From NCBI RefSeq assembly GCF_037392515.1, contig NC_090288.1, positions 13,497,969-13,561,968 of the forward strand: 64,000 bases of DNA, read 5' to 3'. Numbering within the stretch: the first letter of the stretch is position 1; every line of letters begins with the position of its first letter. Under the pieces are notes generated by a model. The model saw only the letters and a program-made list of their open reading frames with translations, was not told the origin of the DNA and searched no databases. This stretch comes from Haliotis asinina. Taxonomy: Eukaryota; Mollusca; Gastropoda; Lepetellida; Haliotidae. Below are positions 1 to 11,641 of the stretch, in pieces. Both the position numbers and the translations under genes were made by a program.

Positions 1-1397
1 AAAAACAAAACAAAACAAAAACAAATAAATTGATAAATCCAAATGAATAGATGGAATACTAAAAACCACCAAAATATGCACGTCCCCTTTAAAAAGGTAG
101 AGTGCAAAGTGGCAAACCGGTAAAATGTGCCAAGATTCAAACTCAAAACTATACAATCGTATTTTGCTCGATAAATCAGAATGGTCTCAATGTCATAATG
201 TGGGTAGTTACAGAATCGAAGCAAAATATTGTACATATATGCATCATGAAATAATAATTTATCAACTGAATAACACATAAAAAATACTCTTATGATATGT
301 ATAACATCACATTTGAGTAAAAAAATGCATGCGTTGAGCTTGTTAAATATTTTAAAGATTAATAGAAGAGGTAGTAAAGGACACCCCCACTTGGGAACTT
401 GGGAGCAGAGAGACGCCACGGTTCAGTGGTTACAGCTATAGGGCCTCCTGTGCTCTCTGCTCAATATATTAAGGGTGGTGATGTAGATGAAGGTTACGCA
501 GGAAAAGTAGGTGATGTGGGTATACTACGTCAACAGGCTGCTGTGCAGTCAACCAGATAGTTTGTTGTTTTAACCTGTCGGACAATTGTTACGTCTGACC
601 AGGGAGACAATAACAAGCTGATGTTAACACATGTGATCTAACGATAGTTTTGCGTTCTTTAGCATGTTTTGGAAGGGATGGCCGTGGTGTATCATTTATT
701 CTTTCATTCATTCACATATGTATTTCTTTCTTTTATTATTTCTTTCATTCATTCACATATACTTCTTGCTCTTCATTCCTTCCTTCCTTCCTTCATTTCT
801 TCATTCATTCATTCATTGCAAGATTTCGACTGATACAGTAAACTGGCTGAAGTACCGATAAACGCAGCCTAAGTTGCGATGGAGATGAATCAGGTCACTG
901 TGTGCACTGGAGCATGAGGAGACGCATACTAATTAGTACAAATGGTAAAGAAAACAACCGAGTGACCTACCCCTGTTGTAGATTATTCCTGGTCTGACAA
1001 ATAAATAGGAGAATACCCCATAAAACCTCGGACGAAGAAAAGCCGGGACGGGCAAACGGGAATTACTAAAAATGGAGACCACACTATTAAAACGAAACGT
1101 GCTGAACTGGGTAGGTACACTTAAAACTGCTAGGTAGGTACATTTGGTGAATGTCAGCGGAATTGGCAAGACATATTTCAATACAGTTTAAAGATCTCAC
1201 AACACCGTTTATTAATGTGTCCCAGCATAGTCACTGGAGTTTGGTCACTCTTGATTAGGGCTTTCACAAATAAGTTCAACTTCATAGATATAGGTTGAAT
1301 TTTGGTATATTTATAGAATACCTAAATTCAAAAGAATCTCAAGGCTTAGTATTCTAAGTGTATTGTATATGTTGCTGGAAGTAAAGCTCTGTGTTCG
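1..1397. other. AT-rich non-coding flank
   Basis: No open frame with coding character or splice-bounded exon was found here on either strand. The only structured item is the tetranucleotide tract at about 699-817. The stretch is AT-rich like the rest of the single-copy DNA in the window. It could be intergenic or part of an intron of a gene outside the window. Confidence 0.6.
699..817. repeat. ATTC/CTTC tetranucleotide microsatellite
   Basis: Two blocks of TTCATTCATTCACATAT are followed by four CTTC units and further ATTC units. The overlapping open frames translate into phenylalanine- and serine-rich low-complexity peptides and are products of the repeat, not genes. Confidence 0.85.
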
Positions 1398-1662
1398 GGA
1401 CCCGTGAAGATCTGGAGTAGAAGAGGGCTTCAACAACCCATGCTTGCCATAAAAGGCGACCATGCTTGTCGTAAGAGGTGACTAACGGGATCGGGTGGTC
1501 AGGCTCGCTGACTTTTGCTGACACATGTCATCAGTTCCCAATTGTGCAGGTCGATGCTCATGCTGTTGATCACTGGATTGTCTGATCCAAACTCGATTAT
1601 CTACAAGCTGCCGCCATATTGCTGGGATATTACTGAGTGCGACATAAAACTAAACTCACGAA
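1398..1662 (+). mobile_element. Abalone-type dispersed repeat (family 1 SINE-like), forward copy
   Basis: The copy runs from GACCCGTGAAGATCTGGAG through ATGCTTGTCGTAAGAGGTGAC and GATCACTGGATTGTCTGATCC to the tail GCGACATAAAACTAAACTCAC. The same backbone recurs at 27.3, 39.6, 46.3, 53.6, 61.9 and 63.4 kb in the opposite orientation. Copies are internally diverged, so the family is old and multi-copy. It encodes no protein and is probably mobilised in trans by a LINE (inference from the SINE-like size and conserved tail). Confidence 0.8.
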
Positions 1663-1754
1663 ATTAAACCGAATTGTCATTAGAATTTCATCTATCTTTA
1701 AACCATATGTTTGCAAAATAAAGAAAACGAGCAAACGAAAATATTTTCGTCCAC

Positions 1755-2995
1755 GAGAGAGATTAGTCGAATTAAGACCGGAATGATTTCATTTTTTTGT
1801 CATGATAATTATAAACACACTTTCATTCATAAATTTACAACCTCCAAGACAATAAAAAAAAAAAAACTTTGAGTAAAAGTGATTATTTTGGCATATTTTT
1901 AAAAAATCTTCCTGAACTCGCAAAAGTAAGTCAAAATCAGTTGAATTTTGTGTCATGATACTCACAATGGCACTTTCATACATTTACATCCTCCAAAACA
2001 TTAGAAAAGACGTATTTGGAGTGAAAAGGAAATAATTTCGCTGATGGGCCCAATGTTTTTCGCCCATGGGCGAGATGTTTTTGAAAATCGGTCTCAATTA
2101 GCAGAATTAAGTCATAATGAGTTGGATTTTGTGCCATGATACTCATATATATATGCTCATTCATTTACACCCCCAAACCACAGGAAAAGATGTATTTTGA
2201 GTGAAGGCAAATATTCTCGCCCATGGGCCAAAATGTCTTTCTCCCATGGGCGAGAGTTTTCAAAATGGCTCTCATTTAGAGGAATTAAGTCAAAATGAGT
2301 TGAAATTTGTCATGATACTCATAAATGTACTTTCATTCATTTACATCCTCCAAATATTGGAAAAGATGTGTTTGGGGTAAAAGAAAATATTCTCGCCCAT
2401 GGGCCAAAATGTTTTTCGCCCATGGGTGAGATTTTGTTAAATAGCTCTAAATTAACGGAATTAATTCAAAATGAGTTGAATTTTGTGACATGATACTTAT
2501 GAACATACTTTCATCCATTCACAACCTCCAAAACATGGGAAAAGGTGTATTTTGAGTAAAAGTAAATATTCTCACCCATGGGCCAAATGGTTTTCGCCCA
2601 TGGGTGAGGCATTTTGAAAAATCACTTTAAATTAGCCGAATTAAGTCAACATAAGCTTAATTTCGTGTCAAGACAATAATAAATACACGTTCATTTATTG
2701 AAAAGCTGCAAAGCCTGGAAAAAACATGTAGTTTCAATGAAATTAATCATTCTCATCCAAGGGCCAATATGTTTTTCACCCATGGGCGAGATTTTTCAAA
2801 GTCGCTGTCAGTTAGCAGAGTCAAGTCACAACAAGCTGAAATTTGTGTCATGATACTTATCAACATTTTTTCATTCATTTACAACCTCCAAAACATTTAT
2901 TCTGGATGAAATGAAACACTTTCGCCCATGGGCCTGCCCATGTGCCTACCCATTGGCCACTGTTCGCCCATGGGCGTGCCCATGGGCGAGCGAGT
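1755..2995. repeat. ~178-bp satellite, about seven units, with GCCCATGGGC palindromes
   Basis: The phrase GTCAAAATGAGTTGAATTT and its variants recurs near 1925, 2107, 2283, 2459, 2639 and 2818, giving spacings of 176-182 bp. Each unit also has TTCATTTACAACCTCCAAAAC and, in most units, two GCCCATGGGC or close variants. Units are 75-90 percent similar by eye, so the array is older than the 3.4-kb array that starts 145 bp to its right. The last unit carries four of the palindromic motifs in tight succession. No coding signal is seen. Confidence 0.9.
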
Positions 2996-3140
2996 TTAAA
3001 TTTTGAGTTTTCGAAAAGATTTTTTAGCACATATACATAACAGCTGCCTGTTTAATTTTGCGAAATCGCTTGTGAGAGAGTGGCCACAGTGCTGAGAGTT
3101 TCTGGACTTTTGTGAGTCCAGAATTAAATTGTGACGTGTT

Positions 3141-3272
3141 CCTATTATCCCATTTGTACCTCTTTGGTCTGTTTCGGCTACATTTTTGGGCTTTCCTTTG
3201 GACACACCCTTTCGATCAAGTTATATTTTGGCATACCCTTTGGCTGACATTTCTATGGTATTTCTCTCGTAA
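3141..3272 (+). pseudogene. 5'-truncated alternative last exon at left array edge
   Basis: The array begins inside the coding part of exon 4. The bases from 3141 on match unit exon 4, ending at the same TAA (3270-3272) and followed by the same AATAAA at 3350-3355. The splice acceptor and the first part of the exon are absent and replaced by unrelated sequence next to the satellite. It cannot be expressed as part of a complete gene copy. Confidence 0.8.
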
Positions 3273-3749
3273 TGAGAGGACCATTCTTCCCTTTTGGCCC
3301 CAATTCGGATATTTTCTTTAAGCACATACCATTCTATGTTTTTATATGTAATAAATATTGATGAATGGTATACACACGAGTCTGTTTTTCTTCCTACTTT
3401 GAACCTACTAACAACTAGGTGACAGTAACACAACAGGAGAGGCAATTGAACCAAGTCTGTTTTATTGTGATAGAACTTGAAGATGCTGTAAGACTACACT
3501 AATGAAAATACTAAGGGATCGTTTGCGCTGTCCCATTGTGTTGCTGTCTTCTAATCGAGTTTTTAGCAAGTTCTCTGTGATGGAAATGACGACGTCAATA
3601 GTCGTGTGCAGTTATAACTACAAACTGGATGTCGGAACTCTAGATATTTTACGATGACATCACTTACTTTAAATTACGTGCACTGGTGAATAATCGAGAA
3701 TGGTCTCCCTTCACTGTTTGTGGTTGTTTAACCGTCACCTCTGTTTTAG

Positions 3750-3893
3750 TGAGTGAGTCGGATTTTACGCCGCTTTTAGCATTATTCCAGCTGTAGGACG
3801 GCGGGGGACACCAGAAATGGGCTTCACCCATTTGGGGAATGGAACCCGGCAATTCTGCTTTAAGCACAAGGCTACCCTACCACCCCACATCGT
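3750..3893 (-). mobile_element. tRNA-derived SINE (family 2) fragment inside the array unit
   Basis: The segment reads GTGAGTGAGTCGGATTTTACGCCGCTTTTAGC, then CACCAGAAATGGGCTTCACCC, GGAATGGAACCCGG and GCACAAGGCTACCC. On the minus strand this gives a tRNA-like head (A-box-like GTAGCC, B-box-like CGGGTTCCATTCC) and the shared SINE tail. It is present at the same place in every unit, about 3358 bp apart, so it inserted before amplification. Shorter A-box surroundings than in other family members suggest internal loss. Confidence 0.7.
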
Positions 3894-4925
3894 ATTTATA
3901 TATGTGCACATATTCAAAGACTGGAAGGGCGGTTGTGCTCCTCGTCGAGTGGTCATTAAGCAGGTCGATGGGCTGTAAGTGCATTTAAAGGAATGGCTGG
4001 ACTGGTCTCTCTTATCCAGCTTGGTCCGGGCTGATGCACAAAGGGAGACCACTCATGTCGGACTATTAGCGAGCGTTTATCAGTCGAATTGCGTAGGCTA
4101 TCTTTCCGCAGCAATTAGTGCACCTACCAACAGCCTGTAAAAGTACGCCACGAGCTAAACACCAGCAAACGGTGCGCACGTCCGATGTACGGACTTTGCC
4201 AGCAACTATTTACGTTCATCAGTTTGCCACTTTCAATTCGGGGTTCAAACAAACACAACATGCACTTCTTTTTATCACCGACGGTAACCAAGGCAACGAC
4301 CGACAAAAGGGGATGTGCTTCCTTATTTGTAGTCGTTTCCGTCTTTGGTTAGTGAGACTAAGGTCTTTCTTCCACAGTTCTATGGAAACAAATGGTCCCT
4401 AACGTCTATCAATTTTCAACTTGGTGAAAATGACTTTAACGTACATCTGCCCATTATATCCGGCACTACACGTGCATAGACTTCAGTTTCCCTTTCTGAT
4501 ATACTCTTATGTGAAATAACAAAAAGGGGAATGGGAAGACTTGTATCTTTCTGTCTGAAAACGAATCCTCAACTTTCCCCACTGGTACTCATCTTAAAAG
4601 GGCTTTGGAGAACTGACAATGTGTTTTTAAGATCTAACAGATAAGACGTGGTAGTGAACTATGGTATATCCTGTTTGAACCTGTAGGCATCGGCTAAAAA
4701 CCTAAAAATCGCCAGGTGTTTGACACCATGAGATCCGACTCTAGCCGCCTGCTTGGCATTGCCGGAAACATTCGATGACGCCTCGTTCTGACTTCGTTTC
4801 CATGTAGTTACCGTTGTCGTTGCCAACGGTCCCCTCTGTTCCTAACAGAATCGCCATTGCTCTTGCTACCTATCGCTCTGCATTTCGTTGACTACAACAT
4901 CGTTCCGAGTTCTGCTACTGTCAAG

Positions 4926-6630
4926 ATGTTTACAAGGCTGCATATTCAAGGTATTTAAGCAGTCAGTTATTGTATTTTAAAGTGTTAAAAGTGTAGACTG
5001 ACTTTAAATTGGCCGTAGTTTGACCGTAGCAACAGTGGGGATGACTGGCCGCCATTTGCAATTTTGTGAAAATTCCCAAATGTGTATGTGTTTAATGTGT
5101 ATTCTGCCCATGAAATGAAAGCTCTCGCTATTTATAAACGACGGACGGTACTTTTAGAATCCTTTTGACATATTGTAACTGTTTATAAGGCATAGTTTGG
5201 GCATATTGTTTTGTCAGCTTTTCATGAAAATAGTCGGCCTTTTGTGGCTATTCTAATAGATGGATGGTATACCAAAGCAGTGATTAAATGTCCATTATTA
5301 TTCTTGTAACACCTATTCGTGGCCGATACTTGTCCCGAACGGGACTCCATTAGCTTCATGGTCTATTTTATCGGCAATCCGCATGTCTACTATAGCTTCG
5401 ACGGTCTCTAAATTACTCTTCATGTATTTTAATGTGCATTTTAACGTGTTGTTTTTGGTTATTTTCAGCACGGGAAGACGTGATCCGGTATCATGTCACT
5501 CCTGCTGCTAGTCTATGGCCGTCGCTGGATGAGGAATCCGACTGTGTATGCATTTCATCTACATCTTCTTGAGCTTGGAGGGAATAGTTTTCTTCTTTTC
5601 TCTATGCTTCCACAATCGTCTTGTGCATAGTAGAGACATTTCATTGTATTTTCTCTGTTACGGTATGCTGAAAATCAATCCCCGGGTACCCCTCTCCCAT
5701 TTACACCTTAACATTTCTTTCTAACAATCTGTCAGCATAGACTGTTTGTCTAGGGGTACTGCCTGATAAAATGTGTAATCTGGGGCTATGGACTGTGACC
5801 TTTTTCTGGCCTATCGTCTCATAAACACCTCCTGTAACCCTTGCCCAATGACACTACTTTATCCCACCCTCCCCACTCACCAATATAGCGATCCCTGGCT
5901 TCGTCCCCGAGCCCCTCTCCCGACCCTCTGAGCGTTTTCACCCCGTTCTGGGCCCGCCCTGACCACGGAGAGACGCTCCCTGCCCCAGTCACTATCACCT
6001 ATGTCGACTATTATCCTGTCCCAAGTGACGACGACAGTGACTACTGGGTCTATGAGGACGAGGACGACGACAGCTTCGTGGAGGATATTCATCCCGTGAG
6101 GAAGGCGCTGAGGAGAGTGGCTGCCTTCTTCAGGAGAGTATTCTCGTAGATTCCTCATCTAGTGTGCACGTGTGTGCGTGCGAGCGTGCGAGCGTGCGTG
6201 TGTGTGTGTGTAAAAATGAATATGTAGGTGTAAGAACGTTATTATGAAATTAGATGGGATGTAAACGTGTATATGTGCGAGTGTACATGTTGTAAGATAA
6301 AGTGTGTTTCTGAAAGAATGTTGTTTTTGTGGAGAGAGAGAAAGAGAAAGTGGGGAGGACGGGAGAGAGAGAGAATGAGGGAGAGGATGGTAAATATATA
6401 TTTTTCTGTATATGTGATGTTGATGTGGTTTGCAGGCGTATTGGGTTCGCTGTATATGTTTTCAGGTTGGACGACTTGTTGGGGTATCTGCACAATACCC
6501 TATTATCCCATTTGTACCTCTTTGGTCTGTTTCGGCTACATTTTTGGGCTTTCCTTTGGACACACCCTTTCGATCAAGTTATATTTTGGCATACCCTTTG
6601 GCTGACATTTCTATGGTATTTCTCTCGTAA
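4926..6630 (+). CDS. Array gene, copy 1: spliced acidic protein with cationic amphipathic C-terminus (family unknown)
   Basis: Not recognised. Proposed exons are 4926-4950 (ATG, MFTRLHIQ, ends CAAG before GTATTT), 5469-5545 (after TTATTTTCAG; REDVIRYHVTPAASLWPSLD then EESDC; weak donor GTATGC), and 5889-6149 (after a pyrimidine-rich stretch ending CAATATAG; stop TAG). Phases join without a break, giving 120 residues. Residues 35-79 are Ser/Pro-rich, 81-100 are very acidic (DDDSDYWVYEDEDDDSFVED), and 104-120 (VRKALRRVAAFFRRVFS) put all six basic residues on one helix face. An in-phase donor at CCC|GTGAGG (6095) could instead join exon 4, 6466-6630 or 6436-6630, which ends in a hydrophobic YPIIPFVPLWSVSATFLGF tail, giving 157 or 167 residues. 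The start has A at -3. A good acceptor at 4848 suggests a spliced 5' UTR. No clear signal peptide is seen. Confidence 0.5.
6168..6213. repeat. TG/CG-rich alternating tract, copy 1
   Basis: Alternating purine-pyrimidine sequence (GTGTGTGCGTGCGAGCG then a TG run) lies just after the exon-3 stop and could adopt Z-form DNA. Its length varies between units (shorter in units 4 and 6), as expected for a microsatellite. Confidence 0.8.
6331..6391. repeat. GA-rich purine tract, copy 1
   Basis: A polypurine run (GAGAGAGAGAAAGAGAAAG and following) lies between the exon-3 stop and the exon-4 acceptor. It recurs in every unit and is rearranged in unit 6. It lies next to the right-hand breakpoint of the array in the last partial unit. 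Confidence 0.8.
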
Positions 6631-6707
6631 TGAGAGGACCATTCTTCCCTTTTGGCCCCAATTCGGATATTTTCTTTAAGCACATACCATTCTATGTTTT
6701 TATATGT

Positions 6708-6713
6708 AATAAA
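6708..6713 (+). terminator. Poly(A) signal AATAAA of the array gene
   Basis: AATAAA lies 77 nt after the exon-4 stop and is followed about 30 nt later by a T-rich stretch (CTGTTTTTCTTCC) that could serve as downstream element. The same signal is present at 3350, 10066, 13430, 16715, 20080 and 23436, and it is retained in the diverged copy at 24269. Confidence 0.6.
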
Positions 6714-8283
6714 TATTGATGAATGGTATACACACGAGTCTGTTTTTCTTCCTACTTTGAACCTACTAACAACTAGGTGACAGTAACACAACAGGAGAGG
6801 CAATTGAACCAAGTCTGTTTTATTGTGATAGAACTTGAAGATGCTGTAAGACTACACTAATGAAAATACTAAGGGATCGTTTGCGCTGTCCCATTGTGTT
6901 GCTGTCTTCTAATCGAGTTTTTAGCAAGTTCTCTGTGATGGAAATGACGACGTCAATAGTCGTGTGCAGTTATAACTACAAACTGGATGTCGGAACTCTA
7001 GATATTTTACGATGACATCACTTACTTTAAATTACGTGCACTGGTGAATAATCGAGAATGGTCTCCCTTCACTGTTTGTGGTTGTTTAACCGTCACCTCT
7101 GTTTTAGTGAGTGAGTCGGATTTTACGCCGCTTTTAGCATTATTCCAGCTGTAGGACGGCGGGGGACACCAGAAATGGGCTTCACCCATTTGGGGAATGG
7201 AACCCGGCAATTCTGCTTTAAGCACAAGGCTACCCTACCACCCCACATCGTATTTATATATGTGCACATATTCAAAGACTGGAAGGGCGGTTGTGCTCCT
7301 CGTCGAGTGGTCATTAAGCAGGTCGATGGGCTGTAAGTGCATTTAAAGGAATGGCTGGACTGGTCTCTCTTATCCAGCTTGGTCCGGGCTGATGCACAAA
7401 GGGAGACCACTCATGTCGGACTATTAGCGAGCGTTTATCAGTCGAATTGCGTAGGCTATCTTTCCGCAGCAATTAGTGCACCTACCAACAGCCTGTAAAA
7501 GTACGCCACGAGCTAAACACCAGCAAACGGTGCGCACGTCCGATGTACGGACTTTGCCAGCAACTATTTACGTTCATCAGTTTGCCACTTTCAATTCGGG
7601 GTTCAAACAAACACAACATGCACTTCTTTTTATCACCGACGGTAACCAAGGCAACGACCGACAAAAGGGGATGTGCTTCCTTATTTGTAGTCGTTTCCGT
7701 CTTTGGTTAGTGAGACTAAGGTCTTTCTTCCACAGTTCTATGGAAACAAATGGTCCCTAACGTCTATCAATTTTCAACTTGGTGAAAATGACTTTAACGT
7801 ACATCTGCCCATTATATCCGGCACTACACGTGCATAGACTTCAGTTTCCCTTTCTGATATACTCTTATGTGAAATAACAAAAAGGGGAATGGGAAGACTT
7901 GTATCTTTCTGTCTGAAAACGAATCCTCAACTTTCCCCACTGGTACTCATCTTAAAAGGGCTTTGGAGAACTGACAATGTGTTTTTAAGATCTAACAGAT
8001 AAGACGTGGTAGTGAACTATGGTATATCCTGTTTGAACCTGTAGGCATCGGCTAAAAACCTAAAAATCGCCAGGTGTTTGACACCATGAGATCCGACTCT
8101 AGCCGCCTGCTTGGCATTGCCGGAAACATTCGATGACGCCTCGTTCTGACTTCGTTTCCATGTAGTTACCGTTGTCGTTGCCAACGGTCCCCTCTGTTCC
8201 TAACAGAATCGCCATTGCTCTTGCTACCTATCGCTCTGCATTTCGTTGACTACAACATCGTTCCGAGTTCTGCTACTGTCAAG

Positions 8284-9988
8284 ATGTTTACAAGGCTGCA
8301 TATTCAAGGTATTTAAGCAGTCAGTTATTGTATTTTAAAGTGTTAAAAGTGTAGACTGACTTTAAATTGGCCGTAGTTTGACCGTAGCAACAGTGGGGAT
8401 GACTGGCCGCCATTTGCAATTTTGTGAAAATTCCCAAATGTGTATGTGTTTAATGTGTATTCTGCCCATGAAATGAAAGCTCTCGCTATTTATAAACGAC
8501 GGACGGTACTTTTAGAATCCTTTTGACATATTGTAACTGTTTATAAGGCATAGTTTGGGCATATTGTTTTGTCAGCTTTTCATGAAAATAGTCGGCCTTT
8601 TGTGGCTATTCTAATAGATGGATGGTATACCAAAGCAGTGATTAAATGTCCATTATTATTCTTGTAACACCTATTCGTGGCCGATACTTGTCCCGAACGG
8701 GACTCCATTAGCTTCATGGTCTATTTTATCGGCAATCCGCATGTCTACTATAGCTTCGACGGTCTCTAAATTACTCTTCATGTATTTTAATGTGCATTTT
8801 AACGTGTTGTTTTTGGTTATTTTCAGCACGGGAAGACGTGATCCGGTATCATGTCACTCCTGCTGCTAGTCTATGGCCGTCGCTGGATGAGGAATCCGAC
8901 TGTGTATGCATTTCATCTACATCTTCTTGAGCTTGGAGGGAATAGTTTTCTTCTTTTCTCTATGCTTCCACAATCGTCTTGTGCATAGTAGAGACATTTC
9001 ATTGTATTTTCTCTGTTACGGTATGCTGAAAATCAATCCCCGGGTACCCCTCTCCCATTTACACCTTAACATTTCTTTCTAACAATCTGTCAGCATAGAC
9101 TGTTTGTCTAGGGGTACTGCCTGATAAAATGTGTAATCTGGGGCTATGGACTGTGACCTTTTTCTGGCCTATCGTCTCATAAACACCTCCTGTAACCCTT
9201 GCCCAATGACACTACTTTATCCCACCCTCCCCACTCACCAATATAGCGATCCCTGGCTTCGTCCCCGAGCCCCTCTCCCGACCCTCTGAGCGTTTTCACC
9301 CCGTTCTGGGCCCGCCCTGACCACGGAGAGACGCTCCCTGCCCCAGTCACTATCACCTATGTCGACTATTATCCTGTCCCAAGTGACGACGACAGTGACT
9401 ACTGGGTCTATGAGGACGAGGACGACGACAGCTTCGTGGAGGATATTCATCCCGTGAGGAAGGCGCTGAGGAGAGTGGCTGCCTTCTTCAGGAGAGTATT
9501 CTCGTAGATTCCTCATCTAGTGTGCACGTGTGTGCGTGCGAGCGTGCGAGCGTGCGTGTGTGTGTGTGTAAAAATGAATATGTAGGTGTAAGAACGTTAT
9601 TATGAAATTAGATGGGATGTAAACGTGTATATGTGCGAGTGTACATGTTGTAAGATAAAGTGTGTTTCTGAAAGAATGTTGTTTTTGTGGAGAGAGAGAA
9701 AGAGAAAGTGGGGAGGACGGGAGAGAGAGAGAATGAGGGAGAGGATGGTAAATATATATTTTTCTGTATATGTGATGTTGATGTGGTTTGCAGGCGTATT
9801 GGGTTCGCTGTATATGTTTTCAGGTTGGACGACTTGTTGGGGTATCTGCACAATACCCTATTATCCCATTTGTACCTCTTTGGTCTGTTTCGGCTACATT
9901 TTTGGGCTTTCCTTTGGACACACCCTTTCGATCAAGTTATATTTTGGCATACCCTTTGGCTGACATTTCTATGGTATTTCTCTCGTAA
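8284..9988 (+). CDS. Array gene, copy 2
   Basis: Exons correspond to 8284-8308, 8827-8903, 9247-9507 and the alternative last exon 9824-9988 (upstream acceptor choice 9794). All splice borders, the start codon and both stop codons are as in copy 1. I see no difference from copy 1 in the coding exons, so the encoded 120-residue protein is the same. The lack of any difference over a whole 3358-bp unit implies very recent duplication, conversion, or a collapsed or duplicated assembly. Confidence 0.48.
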
Positions 9989-11641
9989 TGAGAGGACCAT
10001 TCTTCCCTTTTGGCCCCAATTCGGATATTTTCTTTAAGCACATACCATTCTATGTTTTTATATGTAATAAATATTGATGAATGGTATACACACGAGTCTG
10101 TTTTTCTTCCTACTTTGAACCTACTAACAACTAGGTGACAGTAACACAACAGGAGAGGCAATTGAACCAAGTCTGTTTTATTGTGATAGAACTTGAAGAT
10201 GCTGTAAGACTACACTAATGAAAATACTAAGGGATCGTTTGCGCTGTCCCATTGTGTTGCTGTCTTCTAATCGAGTTTTTAGCAAGTTCTCTGTGATGGA
10301 AATGACGACGTCAATAGTCGTGTGCAGTTATAACTACAAACTGGATGTCGGAACTCTAGATATTTTACGATGACATCACTTACTTTAAATTACGTGCACT
10401 GGTGAATAATCGAGAATGGTCTCCCTTCACTGTTTGTGGTTGTTTAACCGTCACCTCTGTTTTAGTGAGTGAGTCGGATTTTACGCCGCTTTTAGCATTA
10501 TTCCAGCTGTAGGACGGCGGGGGACACCAGAAATGGGCTTCACCCATTTGGGGAATGGAACCCGGCAATTCTGCTTTAAGCACAAGGCTACCCTACCACC
10601 CCACATCGTATTTATATATGTGCACATATTCAAAGACTGGAAGGGCGGTTGTGCTCCTCGTCGAGTGGTCATTAAGCAGGTCGATGGGCTGTAAGTGCAT
10701 TTAAAGGAATGGCTGGACTGGTCTCTCTTATCCAGCTTGGTCCGGGCTGATGCACAAAGGGAGACCACTCATGTCGGACTATTAGCGAGCGTTTATCAGT
10801 CGAATTGCGTAGGCTATCTTTCCGCAGCAATTAGTGCACCTACCAACAGCCTGTAAAAGTACGCCACGAGCTAAACACCAGCAAACGGTGCGCACGTCCG
10901 ATGTACGGACTTTGCCAGCAACTATTTACGTTCATCAGTTTGCCACTTTCAATTCGGGGTTCAAACAAACACAACATGCACTTCTTTTTATCACCGACGG
11001 TAACCAAGGCAACGACCGACAAAAGGGGATGTGCTTCCTTATTTGTAGTCGTTTCCGTCTTTGGTTAGTGAGACTAAGGTCTTTCTTCCACAGTTCTATG
11101 GAAACAAATGGTCCCTAACGTCTATCAATTTTCAACTTGGTGAAAATGACTTTAACGTACATCTGCCCATTATATCCGGCACTACACGTGCATAGACTTC
11201 AGTTTCCCTTTCTGATATACTCTTATGTGAAATAACAAAAAGGGGAATGGGAAGACTTGTATCTTTCTGTCTGAAAACGAATCCTCAACTTTCCCCACTG
11301 GTACTCATCTTAAAAGGGCTTTGGAGAACTGACAATGTGTTTTTAAGATCTAACAGATAAGACGTGGTAGTGAACTATGGTATATCCTGTTTGAACCTGT
11401 AGGCATCGGCTAAAAACCTAAAAATCGCCAGGTGTTTGACACCATGAGATCCGACTCTAGCCGCCTGCTTGGCATTGCCGGAAACATTCGATGACGCCTC
11501 GTTCTGACTTCGTTTCCATGTAGTTACCGTTGTCGTTGCCAACGGTCCCCTCTGTTCCTAACAGAATCGCCATTGCTCTTGCTACCTATCGCTCTGCATT
11601 TCGTTGACTACAACATCGTTCCGAGTTCTGCTACTGTCAAG

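Noticed and set aside
3765-4052. 95-codon minus-strand open frame in each unit
   Set aside because: It overlaps the tRNA-derived SINE fragment and has no gene context.
4118-4402. 94-codon plus-strand open frame conserved in all six units
   Set aside because: Conservation only reflects unit identity. The differences between units (Ser/Cys, Arg/Leu, Ile/Phe) are all amino-acid changing, there is no splice or poly(A) context, and a 60-codon antisense frame overlaps it.
5877-6158. 93-codon minus-strand open frame starting MRNLREYSPEEG, repeated in each unit
   Set aside because: It is the antisense of proposed exon 3; the open minus frame follows from the GA[CG]-type codons of the acidic run on the plus strand.
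6267-6605. 112-codon plus-strand open frame through the GA tract into exon 4
   Set aside because: It reads exon 4 in a different frame from the one retained in the diverged copy, and it depends on the purine tract, whose length varies between units.
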